Of a DNA stretch of 64,000 nt, positions 53,177-62,091 are shown piece by piece; positions within the stretch are counted from its first letter, which is position 1, and each line of letters opens with the position of its first letter. The translations under genes and the position numbers were made by a program. Source of the DNA: Halobacillus alkaliphilus (lineage in GTDB: Bacteria > Bacillota > Bacilli > Bacillales > Halobacillaceae); the NCBI RefSeq assembly GCF_900113125.1, contig NZ_FOOG01000007.1, positions 1 through 64,000 on the forward strand, written 5' to 3'. The notes under the pieces were generated by a model that saw nothing but the letters and a program-made list of their open reading frames with translations, did not search any database and was not told the origin of the DNA.

Positions 53177-54297
53177 TGCTTCAACACCCCTTTTTCATCT
53201 TTTTGCTGCTCTTTCAAATAGGCTTCCAGACAGTCGATGAAGTATTGATTGTCTTTCTGCTCACCAATAGTTACACGAATCATTGTCGGATATCCCATTA
53301 AGTGACCTGGTCGGATAATCACTCCAAGATTTAATAGATACTCATAAACCTCTTTAGCAGGAAAGCCGATATCAACCATAATGAAGTTGGTTTGTGTTGG
53401 AAAATAAGATAGATTCATAGCTTCGAATTGCTTCGCTAATAACTCGCGCCCCTCTTTATTCAATCGAATGCTTTCATAAAGAAACTCATCATCATCCAAA
53501 GAAGCGGAGGCCGCTGCTTGAGCCAGTCGGTTGATATTAAATGGCTCTTTAACTTTATGGAGATCGTTTACCATTTCAGTTGCCATTAGTCCGTAGCCAA
53601 TTCTTAACGCTGCTAGACCGTAGACTTTTGAAAAAGTCCGTAAAATCACCATATTTTTGTACTGATCGAGTAACGGGACAGTTTCCAAATATTGAGAGGA
53701 ATCTGTGTATTCATAATAAGCTTCATCCATCACAACTATGACGTGGGAGGGGACTTTTTTAATAAAAGCCTTTAAACGTTCTTTATGTACGATCGTGCCA
53801 GTGGGGTTATTAGGATTGCAGACGAACACCATTTTTGTTTTCTCGTTAAAGGATTCGCCCATTTCCTCTAAATCGTGCACGCCTCCCTCCTCCATCTCAA
53901 TCTCAATGGGAACGCCGCCTTCGATGATGACATTTGTTTTGTAGCGTGGAAATGTCACCCCTGCCATCAATACCTCATCACCTTCGTTTATGTAAGTTCT
54001 AGTTAGTAATCGGATAATCTCATCTGAACCATTTCCAAATACGACTTGATTAGATGACACAGCGAGTTTATTCGCTAATTTTTCTGCCAGCAGCGGTGAA
54101 GTAACCTCCGGATATAACGGAATTTCCTTCATCTCAGCACGTATTGCTTCTGCTGCAAGCGGAGAATAACCAAAAGGATTCTCGTTGGAAGCCATCTTTA
54201 CAATTTTTGAAAGTCCTTTTTCCCGCTTTAATTCTTCCACCGGTTTCCCCGGAGAATACATCGCAATCTGATCGATTTGTGGACGTGGTTTTACCAT
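53173..54297 (-). CDS. HisC-like aminotransferase
   Basis: A 374-residue fold type I PLP aminotransferase of the histidinol-phosphate/aromatic branch: MASNENPFGYSPLAAEAI, FGNGSDEIIRLLTRTYINEG, CNPNNPTGTIV, VVMDEAYYEY and the Schiff-base Lys in RTFSKVYGLAALRIGYG. No other his gene is near. As first gene of an operon with a 2-oxoacid dehydrogenase it most likely supplies that complex with a 2-oxoacid made from an amino acid; HisC-type enzymes readily accept tyrosine and phenylalanine. The substrate is inferred. Confidence 0.88.
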   Translation of the reverse strand: MVKPRPQIDQIAMYSPGKPVEELKREKGLSKIVKMASNENPFGYSPLAAEAIRAEMKEIPLYPEVTSPLLAEKLANKLAVSSNQVVFGNGSDEIIRLLTRTYINEGDEVLMAGVTFPRYKTNVIIEGGVPIEIEMEEGGVHDLEEMGESFNEKTKMVFVCNPNNPTGTIVHKERLKAFIKKVPSHVIVVMDEAYYEYTDSSQYLETVPLLDQYKNMVILRTFSKVYGLAALRIGYGLMATEMVNDLHKVKEPFNINRLAQAAASASLDDDEFLYESIRLNKEGRELLAKQFEAMNLSYFPTQTNFIMVDIGFPAKEVYEYLLNLGVIIRPGHLMGYPTMIRVTIGEQKDNQYFIDCLEAYLKEQQKDEKGVLKQ

Positions 54298-54404
54298 AAA
54301 CTTTTCCCCTTTCTGACATCCATTTTCAGGAAATTATTATCACCAATGTTTATTTTAGAATTATCTAAATTTTCCATCAAGAATGCCATTTAAAGTTTAA
54401 CTAC

Positions 54405-54438
54405 GTTATCGCATTAAAACTTTTTTATTGGATAACGC
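54405..54438. promoter_or_regulatory. Spaced inverted repeat upstream of the aminotransferase operon
   Basis: CGTTATC (54405-54411) and GATAACG (54432-54438) form an inverted repeat around 20 bases, about 110 bp upstream of the first gene. Possibly an operator; the regulator is unknown. Confidence 0.3.
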
Positions 54439-54536
54439 CTAAATCTTGTCATTACAGGACTTTACATTAATTGCAGAATGAAAAATTTGTCTTAATTTAT
54501 CGAAAACTTATTTATCTTTTTAATAAAAAACAAAAA

Positions 54537-54578
54537 AACCCCCTTAGGTAATCCATAAAATGGATCACCTAAGGGGTT
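54537..54578. terminator. Bidirectional terminator
   Basis: A long stem AACCCCCTTAGGT..ATCCAT / ATGGAT..ACCTAAGGGGTT with an A-run to its left. It lies after the IS256 relic on the minus strand. Confidence 0.8.
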
Positions 54579-54608
54579 AATCATTTCCTATAATTCGAGG
54601 GCAGGCTG

Positions 54609-55030
54609 TTAATCCGTCTTCAAATGTTTCTTGAATTCTTTCATGGTACGCTCAGTGATATTTGTCGTGTAGATTATCGGCCGAATAGAGGAAGGATAAT
54701 TCGAGAACGTAGTCAGTACGCTAAAGTCCTCCCTCCAAGATCTGGTGATTTCGGGATATATCTTCTGCCATGTATCGCAGAAGGCGTCCAACTGCTTTTT
54801 AGCTTCTTCATTACTGTTGGACTGATAGAAAGCTTTCATTGCTTCTTCCAGGCAAGGAAGACCTTCGTAAATACCGAGAAAAAACTTCTCACAACCACGG
54901 TGGTAGATATCAGAAATGACTTCCTGCCAGCCAAAAGAGCTTTGCTGATCTCCGGCATAGAAGCCGATATGTCACGAAAGCCGTCTTCCGTTACACCGAT
55001 GACGATGAGTTGGTCGTTAACTATGAAGAT
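54609..55030 (-). pseudogene. IS256-family transposase relic
   Basis: The readable part covers the middle-to-late region of an IS256-type transposase. The 5' piece reads VNDQLIVIGVTEDGFRDI, then after a frameshift near 54985 GFYAGDQQSSFGWQEVISDI, YHRGCEKFFLGIYEGLPCLE and EAMKAFYQSNSNEEAKKQLD, then TTFSNYPSSIRPIIYTTNIT and ERTMKEFKKHLKTD before a premature stop. Both ends of the gene and the IS terminal repeats are missing. Inactive; its presence marks this gap as an old insertion point. Confidence 0.82.
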
Positions 55031-55138
55031 ACCCTACCTCTTTTTTTGTCTTCAAGAGCTTTTATACAAAATATCGTACGTCATCAATCCAAGTATAAGG
55101 AAATAAAAAATCAGGAATAGGGATTCCATTAGATAAAA

Positions 55139-55162
55139 TAAAGACAGCCTATTCAGGCTGCC
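55139..55162 (-). terminator. Terminator of the glucosylglycerate operon
   Basis: CAGCCT-ATTC-AGGCTG (55145-55160), followed on the minus strand by TCTTTATTTT, just after the last gene of the operon. Confidence 0.75.
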
Positions 55163-55175
55163 TCCATTAAATCTA

Positions 55176-55718
55176 TTATCCTAGTCCAGTCTCATCCACA
55201 TTACACAAATAGGAAAGCACCGTATCTTTCATAGGAAGATCCACTTTTCCGTTAAGCGCATCAACCGCTATGATATCGTAAGTGCGGTTTCGGTTTTGTG
55301 TGTAGCCAATCCAATATGGCACATACACAAGCCACTGGTCTTTAATCGTCACATCGATTTTCTCTCTTCTTTTTTCTTTAGCAAAGAGTTCCCAGTAGAT
55401 AACACTTTTGGCTGTATCTTTACTGAGAGTCTCTTGCACAGGGAAGAGGTTTTCCTCAGTAGTATGAATAGCATAATCCACCGGTAAAATAGCATTCATC
55501 TGGCTTAAAGGTTCAATTGCAATTCGTCCTTCCATACCGTCCTGAACAGCATGGGTGGTGGCTTCGTAATTAAAGCACCAAAACGGGACATACACTTGTT
55601 CGATTGAGGTTAACTTATTTGTCTGCCTAATCTTTTTCCACCAGTTGGAGTGGAGGTAATCGTTCATTTTCATTGTAGCTTCCTGTTGATCGACAAGCGG
55701 TTTTAAATAGTTTGTCAT
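55176..55718 (-). CDS. Hypothetical protein of the glucosylglycerate operon
   Basis: A 180-residue soluble protein with many aromatic residues (LHSNWWKKIRQTNKLTSIEQ, VYVPFWCFNYEA, QWLVYVPYWIGYTQNRNRTY). The two VYVP-[FY]-W blocks look like an internal repeat. No signal peptide or membrane segment. I do not recognise the family. It lies 11 bp after the symporter and shares its terminator, so it belongs to the operon. Confidence 0.7.
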   Translation of the reverse strand: MTNYLKPLVDQQEATMKMNDYLHSNWWKKIRQTNKLTSIEQVYVPFWCFNYEATTHAVQDGMEGRIAIEPLSQMNAILPVDYAIHTTEENLFPVQETLSKDTAKSVIYWELFAKEKRREKIDVTIKDQWLVYVPYWIGYTQNRNRTYDIIAVDALNGKVDLPMKDTVLSYLCNVDETGLG

Positions 55719-55729
55719 GATTCAACCTC

Positions 55730-57355
55730 CTACAGGTTTTGTAGATAAAGCAGGAATGCGATCACTACGAAGAAATAGATAACCAAGTAAAGCGGCCATC
55801 TCTTCGTTCGCTTTTCTTGCTCCACACTTTCTACTGAGCTTGCAGCTTCAGCACGAGAAGCAAGGTTATTCTGAACATCCTTGCTCGTACGGTCAATGGT
55901 GAGCCCGTCCACTTTTTCTGCAGACGGTGCTTTAGAGAACTTACTTACCACATATCCTACGCCCACAGCTACCACTGCACCGACAAGGTTATTCCACAAC
56001 CAGGAAATCTCTCCAAAAGCGGTTACTGCCCAAACGGAGATCATTCCAGCAATAACCCCAGTAAAAGCCCCGGTACCATTTACACGTTTTGTAAAAATAG
56101 CCAGGATGAAAACACCGAGAAGTGCTCCGTAAAAATAAGAACCGACTTTGTTAACCGCCTCAATGACAGGTCCTAAATTGCCAGCAAAAAATGCAAAGAT
56201 CGTTGCATAGATTCCCCAGAAAACTGTGGCGTAACGGGAAGCTTTCAAATAATGTTCTTCCGACGCATTTTTCTTAAAGAATTTACTATAAAAGTCTCGG
56301 ACAGATACGGCAGATAAAGAGTTCAATGCTGAGTCAAGACTGGACATCGCGGCAGCAAATACTCCGGCCATAATTAATCCAGATATCCCAACAGGCAGTT
56401 CATTAACAACAAATCGCGGAAAGAGTTCGTTCAAGTTCTCAATATTTGGGTCGCCTGCATATTGATAATAAATATATAGAAGCACACCAATCAATAGGAA
56501 GAGAAGCATCTGAGGGATCATCAAAACCCCGCTTAACACAAGGGATAGCTTACTTTCACGAATCGATTTACTCGTAAGCACCCGTTGAATTTGACTCTGG
56601 TCGGTACCAAAATAAGCAGCATGAAGGAAGAAACCACCGATGACTCCAGCCCAAATGCTGTACTCTACGGATAAATCAAATGAAAAGTCCAGTGATTCTA
56701 GCATCCCCGTTTGAGCGGCAGTGGTCATTACTTCGCCCCATCCTCCAGGGACATCCTGAAAGATGACAAAGACACTCAGTCCAGCTCCTACCCATAGCAC
56801 GACCATTTGAATGACGTCTGTCCAAATAACGGCACTAATTCCGCCAAGCACAGTGTAGGAAACGGCAATCACTGCCATCAAAATGATTGTGAGACTTAAG
56901 TCCATACCTGTTACAACAGATAGAACAAGTGCCGGTGCATAGAGGACAACCCCTGTTGCAAGGCCACGCGCAATAAGGAATAATGCAGCGGTTAATGTTC
57001 TAGTTTTAACGTCAAAACGACGCTCCAGGTATTCATAAGCAGTATAAACTTCAGTTTTATAGAAAAAGGGAACAATCGTTGCAATTAAGAAAGCCATGGC
57101 CAACGGTACGTTAATGAACGTGGTCATGCGCGTCAGACCGCCGTCATATCCCCATCCAGGGGCACCAATAAAGGTAATCGCACTGGCTTGAGTCGCCATA
57201 ACGGATAAACCGATGGCCCACCACGGAATACTTCTGCCTCCAAGGAAATAATCCTTCGTTGATTTTTGTTTTTTACCAAAGGCTGCACCTACTAAAGCGG
57301 TTCCAAGAATATAAACAATAAAGATAACGTAATCGATTAAAGTAAAACTGCTCAT
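55730..57355 (-). CDS. Sodium:solute symporter (SSS), probable glucosylglycerate importer
   Basis: A 541-residue SSS transporter with about 14 TM helices: KDYFLGGRSIPWWAIGLSVM, ATQASAITFIGAPGWGYDGG (TM1-TM2 region) and the TM8 block AAAMSSLDSALNSLSAVS. This branch (SGLT-like) often carries sugars or glycosides. It overlaps the glycerate kinase gene by 4 bp, so it probably imports the glycoside that the kinase and GH13 phosphorylase consume. No small accessory gene is present with this symporter. Confidence 0.87.
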   Translation of the reverse strand: MSSFTLIDYVIFIVYILGTALVGAAFGKKQKSTKDYFLGGRSIPWWAIGLSVMATQASAITFIGAPGWGYDGGLTRMTTFINVPLAMAFLIATIVPFFYKTEVYTAYEYLERRFDVKTRTLTAALFLIARGLATGVVLYAPALVLSVVTGMDLSLTIILMAVIAVSYTVLGGISAVIWTDVIQMVVLWVGAGLSVFVIFQDVPGGWGEVMTTAAQTGMLESLDFSFDLSVEYSIWAGVIGGFFLHAAYFGTDQSQIQRVLTSKSIRESKLSLVLSGVLMIPQMLLFLLIGVLLYIYYQYAGDPNIENLNELFPRFVVNELPVGISGLIMAGVFAAAMSSLDSALNSLSAVSVRDFYSKFFKKNASEEHYLKASRYATVFWGIYATIFAFFAGNLGPVIEAVNKVGSYFYGALLGVFILAIFTKRVNGTGAFTGVIAGMISVWAVTAFGEISWLWNNLVGAVVAVGVGYVVSKFSKAPSAEKVDGLTIDRTSKDVQNNLASRAEAASSVESVEQEKRTKRWPLYLVIYFFVVIAFLLYLQNL

Positions 57356-58509
57356 TTATGAACTTCTCCTCTCTGTTGTTTCAAATGGTAGATCTCCATA
57401 AAGCGCCTGCTTGCTCTTTTCAGAAGTTCAGGCCCACACTCCATAGCTTCCTTTAGTGTCATGGGCTCGTCTACAATAGGAAGGACCGCTGAAATGCCCT
57501 CTTCCTTAGCCAAACTCATATCGCCTTCTGATTTCCCTGTAAAAGCGATACAAGGAACACTTGCCTTTCGTGCTAATCGGCCGATTCCGATCGGTCCTTT
57601 TCCATAAAACGTCTGCATGTCCATTTTACCTTCACCTGTGATGACAAGATCCGCGTCCTTAATATGGTTTTCTAACTCTCCAAGTTGGGCGATCAATTCA
57701 AAACCACTTTCCACATGAAGATTTTCCAAAAGGCTGAACAAGGTGAAACCGAAGCCTCCTGCGGCACCACTACCTTCGTGATCTCTGACCACTTTACCGG
57801 TATGGTGTTCTAAAGCTGAAGCGTATCGCTGCATGGCTGATTCAAAGTATGGCAAACTTCCAGCCGCCACCCCTTTTTGCGGCCCAAAAACTGAAATCGC
57901 ACCTTGCTCTCCCAACAGCGGATTGGTTACGTCAGAGGCGATGATCCACTCTACTTCCTTAAAGCGTTCAGCCGCATCCTGAGTTTCAATTTTAGCCACG
58001 TGTTGTAAGGCTTCACCATTCATCTTCAATTCGGTTCCTTCATCGTTGAAATACTTCACACCAAGCGCCTGAAAACAACCCGTACCGGCATCTACCGTAG
58101 CACTTCCTCCTAAGCCAAGGATGATTCTTTCTGCTCCCCGGTCAAGAGCTGCTTGAATAAGCTGGCCAGTACCATAGGTGGAAGCCTTCAATGGATTTAA
58201 CTCCTCGCTCTTGAGTCGCGGAAGACCCGAAGCCGCAGCTGTCTCTACGATAGCCGTTTTAGTCTCATTCACCCATCCATATTCAGCAACCACCTCTCGC
58301 CCTAGTGGATCCCGTACCATTTCAGAAACGATTTCGCCACCTGATATCTTAACGATAGCTTCAACCGTACCTTCTCCGCCATCAGCAATAGGGATGGATT
58401 TAATATCACAAGAAGGAGAATAAGATCTCACTCCGGATTCAACAGCCGAACATGCTTTTGCACTGCTCATTGAGCCCTTGAATGAATCAGGTGCGACAAT
58501 AATCCTCAT
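57352..58509 (-). CDS. Glycerate kinase (GlxK/GarK type)
   Basis: A 385-residue glycerate kinase of the bacterial GarK/GlxK family: MRIIVAPDSFKGSMSSAKAC at the start, ADGGEGTVEAIV, LGLGGSATVDAGTGCFQALG and ITGEGKMDMQT. It phosphorylates D-glycerate to phosphoglycerate (2-PG in this family), feeding lower glycolysis. ATG at 58509 follows AAAGGAGG, just after the phosphorylase stop, so the longer frame upstream is rejected. The coupling to a GH13 phosphorylase shows the glycerate comes from a glucoside. Confidence 0.92.
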   Translation of the reverse strand: MRIIVAPDSFKGSMSSAKACSAVESGVRSYSPSCDIKSIPIADGGEGTVEAIVKISGGEIVSEMVRDPLGREVVAEYGWVNETKTAIVETAAASGLPRLKSEELNPLKASTYGTGQLIQAALDRGAERIILGLGGSATVDAGTGCFQALGVKYFNDEGTELKMNGEALQHVAKIETQDAAERFKEVEWIIASDVTNPLLGEQGAISVFGPQKGVAAGSLPYFESAMQRYASALEHHTGKVVRDHEGSGAAGGFGFTLFSLLENLHVESGFELIAQLGELENHIKDADLVITGEGKMDMQTFYGKGPIGIGRLARKASVPCIAFTGKSEGDMSLAKEEGISAVLPIVDEPMTLKEAMECGPELLKRASRRFMEIYHLKQQRGEVHK

Positions 58510-58511
58510 TT

Positions 58512-60230
58512 CTAGGCCTCCTTTAACCACAAGGCTTGATAGGGTTCTACTGTAAGAGTCGATAATTCTGAAGGATAGTTCGACTCACTAATTACATCTA
58601 TAAGTGCTTTATTTCCTAATTCTTCTTTCAAGGAATCTGTCGAAACTTCCAATTGCTGTTCGGATACGTTAATGATCGCAACTAGTTTTTCTTCGGTTTC
58701 TTCATGAGTACGAACGATCGTAAACAACCTGTCGTCTAGAAAAAGCACTTTTTGGTCAGCATTTGGATGGAACGCTATTTCAGCTTTTCTTTTCTCAATA
58801 CGATCCATAAACCGGTTGAATATTCTTTCACGTAAACTCCCATCTTTTTTCAGTTCTTGCTCCAAGTCTTCTACAAACAATTTTTCCCGATTGATCGAAC
58901 GGTTTCGTCCAGTCGCCTCAACGCCTTTCTGATCATTCTCAGAGCCTAAAATACTATGAATATAAATGCCCGGGACGCCTTTAACTGATAACAGAATAGA
59001 TTGTGCTGCAATAAACCGATCAACGGTTTTCTGCTGCGTATCATCCTCTTTCTTCAAAGCACTCAAATAGTTGATATTCAGTTCATAAGGGCTTTTCGTT
59101 CCATCCCCGTTATCTTTATAAGATACATAGCCTCCATTTCGTTTTACGCGCTCGGCCATCTTCTGTACTTCAGCTTCCTCCAGGATTCCTACCACTGGAC
59201 GTAATCCGACCCCATCATGGGAGGCTAGGAAATTAAAAAAGGAAGTGTGTTCACTAGTCGGTTCAAGCGAATCTGCCCACTCAGAGAGATGCTTGGCATT
59301 TCCCGAGAGAAAAGCATTGAGCGTCAGCGGTGGAAGTGGGAATTGGTAGACCATATGCGCTTCATTTGAACCATCACCGAAGTAGCTGATGTTATCTTTG
59401 TGCGGAACATTCGTCTCTGTAATGATGATAGTGCCAGGGGAAATTTCTTCAAGCACATCGCGCATCACCTGGACGATTCGATGCGTTTCATCCAAATGAA
59501 TACTAGTCGTATTTAAGCGTTTCCATAAAAACCCTATCGCATCGAGTCTAAGGTATCGCGCTCCGTGTTGAACGTACTGGGCAAGAATTTCAAGCACTTC
59601 TAAGAATAATGCTTCACTCTCATAATTCAGATCGATTTGATCTTCACTGAAGGTTGTCCAAACGTACTTTGTCCCCTCTGCATGCTCGACTTCTGTAAGT
59701 AAAGGTAATGCTCGCGGCCTGACAATCGAGCTGTGGTCAAGGGATGGATCAGACTCTACAAAATAATCCTGATAGGAAGGATCACCTTTTAAATATTTTA
59801 GAAACCAATCACTCTTACTTGAAATATGGTTGATTACGGCATCAAACATAAGATCATAATCCTCTGCAAGCTTATGTATCTGTTCCCAGTTTCCGAGTTC
59901 CGGGTCTACTTTTAAATAGTCTTGGACTGAAAAACCGTCATCCGACGTGTAAGGATAAAAAGGCAGAATATGAACAGAATTAATCGTATCTCCTACATAC
60001 TCATTTAAGAATTCTTTTAAGGTATGCAAAGGTTTTTGGGTTGAGTTTTTTACAGAATCACCATAAGTGATCAACATGACATCTTTTTCATCTACCCATT
60101 CTTTCGGCTGGGTACCTTGTTTATATTGGTCAATCAGCTTATAAATCGCTTTCAAAATTCGAGAACCTTTTTCATCTCCGTAAACTTTATATAGATTTTG
60201 TTTGATTGTATCTATACTATTTTGACTCAT
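58512..60230 (-). CDS. GH13 subfamily 18 phosphorylase, probable glucosylglycerate phosphorylase
   Basis: A 572-residue GH13 enzyme of the sucrose phosphorylase group. Visible: LMFDAVINHISSKSDWF, the nucleophile Asp in ARYLRLDAIGFLWKRLNT, the acid/base Glu in IIITETNVPHKDN and FNFLASHDGVG. It is longer than sucrose phosphorylase (about 490) and has the length of the glucosylglycerate phosphorylase branch. That enzyme splits glucosylglycerate with phosphate into glucose 1-phosphate and D-glycerate. The glycerate kinase gene 2 bp downstream supports this. Sucrose or glucosylglycerol phosphorylase are alternatives. A cre-like site lies before the start. Confidence 0.85.
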   Translation of the reverse strand: MSQNSIDTIKQNLYKVYGDEKGSRILKAIYKLIDQYKQGTQPKEWVDEKDVMLITYGDSVKNSTQKPLHTLKEFLNEYVGDTINSVHILPFYPYTSDDGFSVQDYLKVDPELGNWEQIHKLAEDYDLMFDAVINHISSKSDWFLKYLKGDPSYQDYFVESDPSLDHSSIVRPRALPLLTEVEHAEGTKYVWTTFSEDQIDLNYESEALFLEVLEILAQYVQHGARYLRLDAIGFLWKRLNTTSIHLDETHRIVQVMRDVLEEISPGTIIITETNVPHKDNISYFGDGSNEAHMVYQFPLPPLTLNAFLSGNAKHLSEWADSLEPTSEHTSFFNFLASHDGVGLRPVVGILEEAEVQKMAERVKRNGGYVSYKDNGDGTKSPYELNINYLSALKKEDDTQQKTVDRFIAAQSILLSVKGVPGIYIHSILGSENDQKGVEATGRNRSINREKLFVEDLEQELKKDGSLRERIFNRFMDRIEKRKAEIAFHPNADQKVLFLDDRLFTIVRTHEETEEKLVAIINVSEQQLEVSTDSLKEELGNKALIDVISESNYPSELSTLTVEPYQALWLKEA

Positions 60231-60249
60231 TTCTGTTCCCTCCTATGTG

Positions 60250-60263
60250 TGTTAACGCTATCA
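60250..60263. promoter_or_regulatory. cre-like site upstream of the phosphorylase operon
   Basis: TGTTAACGCTATCA matches the cre consensus TGWAANCGNTNWCA at all but one position, 20 bp upstream of the start codon. Confidence 0.55.
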
Positions 60264-60365
60264 TAAGAAAGATACAGAGCATTTTCTATGTTACAAAACA
60301 TAAAAATAACACCCCAAAACCCATGAATTTTTAGTATAAGAACCAAAAACCTGTTAAGCTATCTT

Positions 60366-61556
60366 TCAAGTTATCTTATAAAACGCCAATGCTATTTGAA
60401 TTAACGTTGAATCATTGATATTACGGGGGTCATATCCTGTCACTTCGCCTATCTTTTTTATTCGGTACTGCAGGGTGTTCTTATGAATATGAAGAACTTC
60501 AGCTGTATCTTTAATCGACCCGTTGTTTTTATAAAAAATTTCCAGTGTATGCAGACAATCAGGTATTAATTTTAATTGAGAAGGGCGGAGTTTACGTTGG
60601 ATAAAATCCTGTCTGAACGATTCAGATAAATCATACATAAATGCTTCTACACCAAGATCTTCAAAATAATATAAAGGTCGTTGGTGATCGACTCCGAACC
60701 GCAGCGCCCGCTCCGCTTCTTCCACTGACCTCCATAATTCTCCCGGTGAACCACAAAGACTTCCAACACCCGCTACACTCTTTTGCTTATAGGTTACTTC
60801 CAGAGCCTGTTGAATTTCTTTAATCCTGTAAGTGATTAAATTTTTCTGCTTCTGATTTTCCTTATGTTCATCAACTGACAATAAAAGCATGTAGCTAGAG
60901 CTTCCGTTAGGTATTAAAACATGCTCGTTCTTTTCAGGGAAATGCTGTGAAATTAAGCTTTCTAAAGCGCGTCTGTACCGTTGTAAGTTAAGTTCCTCTT
61001 TAACATCCACATCTGACTTTTCGATTCTCTTATGCCAATATTCTTGGAAACCACTCATTTCTAAAAGAACAGCCACCCTGGACTTATATATATTGATACC
61101 AAACATCCAGCCGCGTGCTGCAAATAGCTTCTCATCGTCAAAACGATTACTAACCCACTCTTTAACAAATGTTTCCCTTGCCTGATTTTCAAGTTCTACT
61201 TGTTCTTCTAAGTAGGCTTCTTTGATTAAGATTTCAGTCATCCGTTGTAAGAGAGATCCCAATTGATTGACTTCCTCTGGATCACCAGTAATACCAATCA
61301 CTCCGACTACCTGTTCATGGAGTCTTACAGGTAAATTGATGCCGGGTTTAGCCCCCTGATAGGTTTCATTGGAGGATATGACTATTTTTTGCTTAGTTCG
61401 TAAAACTTCAGCTGCACCTTCATGAAAATCTCCAATGCGATCCGGATTCAAGCTTGCGATAATTTTAGCTTCTTCGTCCATGAAATTGATGTTTCTATTC
61501 ATAATAGATTCTGTTTCGTGCACGATTGACTGTGCGACTTCTTTAGGTATCAGCAT
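60366..61556 (-). CDS. CdaR-family regulator (sugar diacid/glycerate type)
   Basis: A 396-residue regulator: an N-terminal diacid-recognition domain (residues 1-135, with LNPDRIGDFHEGAAEVLRTK and GAKPGINLPVRLHEQVVGVI), a GGDEF-like middle region and a C-terminal PucR-type helix-turn-helix (GSIKDTAEVLHIHKNTLQYR, IKKIGEVTGYDP). In E. coli CdaR activates glycerate, galactarate and glucarate genes. Here it is directly upstream of an operon that makes and phosphorylates glycerate, so glycerate or a related acid is the likely ligand (inference). Same strand as the operon, with 135 bp between them. Confidence 0.88.
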   Translation of the reverse strand: MLIPKEVAQSIVHETESIMNRNINFMDEEAKIIASLNPDRIGDFHEGAAEVLRTKQKIVISSNETYQGAKPGINLPVRLHEQVVGVIGITGDPEEVNQLGSLLQRMTEILIKEAYLEEQVELENQARETFVKEWVSNRFDDEKLFAARGWMFGINIYKSRVAVLLEMSGFQEYWHKRIEKSDVDVKEELNLQRYRRALESLISQHFPEKNEHVLIPNGSSSYMLLLSVDEHKENQKQKNLITYRIKEIQQALEVTYKQKSVAGVGSLCGSPGELWRSVEEAERALRFGVDHQRPLYYFEDLGVEAFMYDLSESFRQDFIQRKLRPSQLKLIPDCLHTLEIFYKNNGSIKDTAEVLHIHKNTLQYRIKKIGEVTGYDPRNINDSTLIQIALAFYKIT

Positions 61557-62091
61557 TTAACGAATCCTCCATTTTTTCACTTAGTAAATCACATTGTACA
61601 TGAGAATGAATGGCAGCCATATGTATGTCGGAAAATATTAAACCTTCCCCATGAAAGATAAATGAGTAAGTATCCTTATCCCTTAGGCATATAGAACTTT
61701 CAATAAGAGCTAGAATTTTACTACCATAGTTCATTACTCGCATAAAACCTTCCATAATATATCGTTGTTAACGGAATTAGTCTACACCATTCATTTTCAA
61801 TTCTCCTACAAACCCAACTTCTTTCTTCAAAGCTTGCCCGTAAATGCCATTTATTTTAACCCTTGAAGTATGAGGCTCATCTATAGCTGTTAACATACAC
61901 GACTCTCATATTCCTAAAGGATCCAGCAAAACTTCGCCATCTTTTACCATCTATCCAATACTTACTTGCAGTTAATTAGTCACAATGTACATGTATGTGA
62001 AATAATTCACAATAAAGTCATCATTGCTTCCTATATCCACCTCCTCACCATGATATAACAGAAGTGAGAAAGGATTTAGGAGGTGGGAAAG
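61557..62091. other. Intergenic region upstream of the CdaR gene
   Basis: A 70-codon frame at 61543-61755 (minus) overlaps the CdaR start by 14 bp. It has no clear ribosome binding site and no recognised family, so it is not called. The rest is AT-rich and holds promoters for the divergent CdaR and membrane protein genes that I cannot fix. Confidence 0.4.

Noticed and set aside
53173-54297. Histidine biosynthesis hisC
   Set aside because: No his genes nearby; the gene overlaps a 2-oxoacid dehydrogenase operon, so a catabolic aminotransferase is more likely.
61543-61755. 70-codon minus-strand frame overlapping the CdaR start by 14 bp
   Set aside because: No clear ribosome binding site and no family resemblance; kept only as a note in the intergenic entry.
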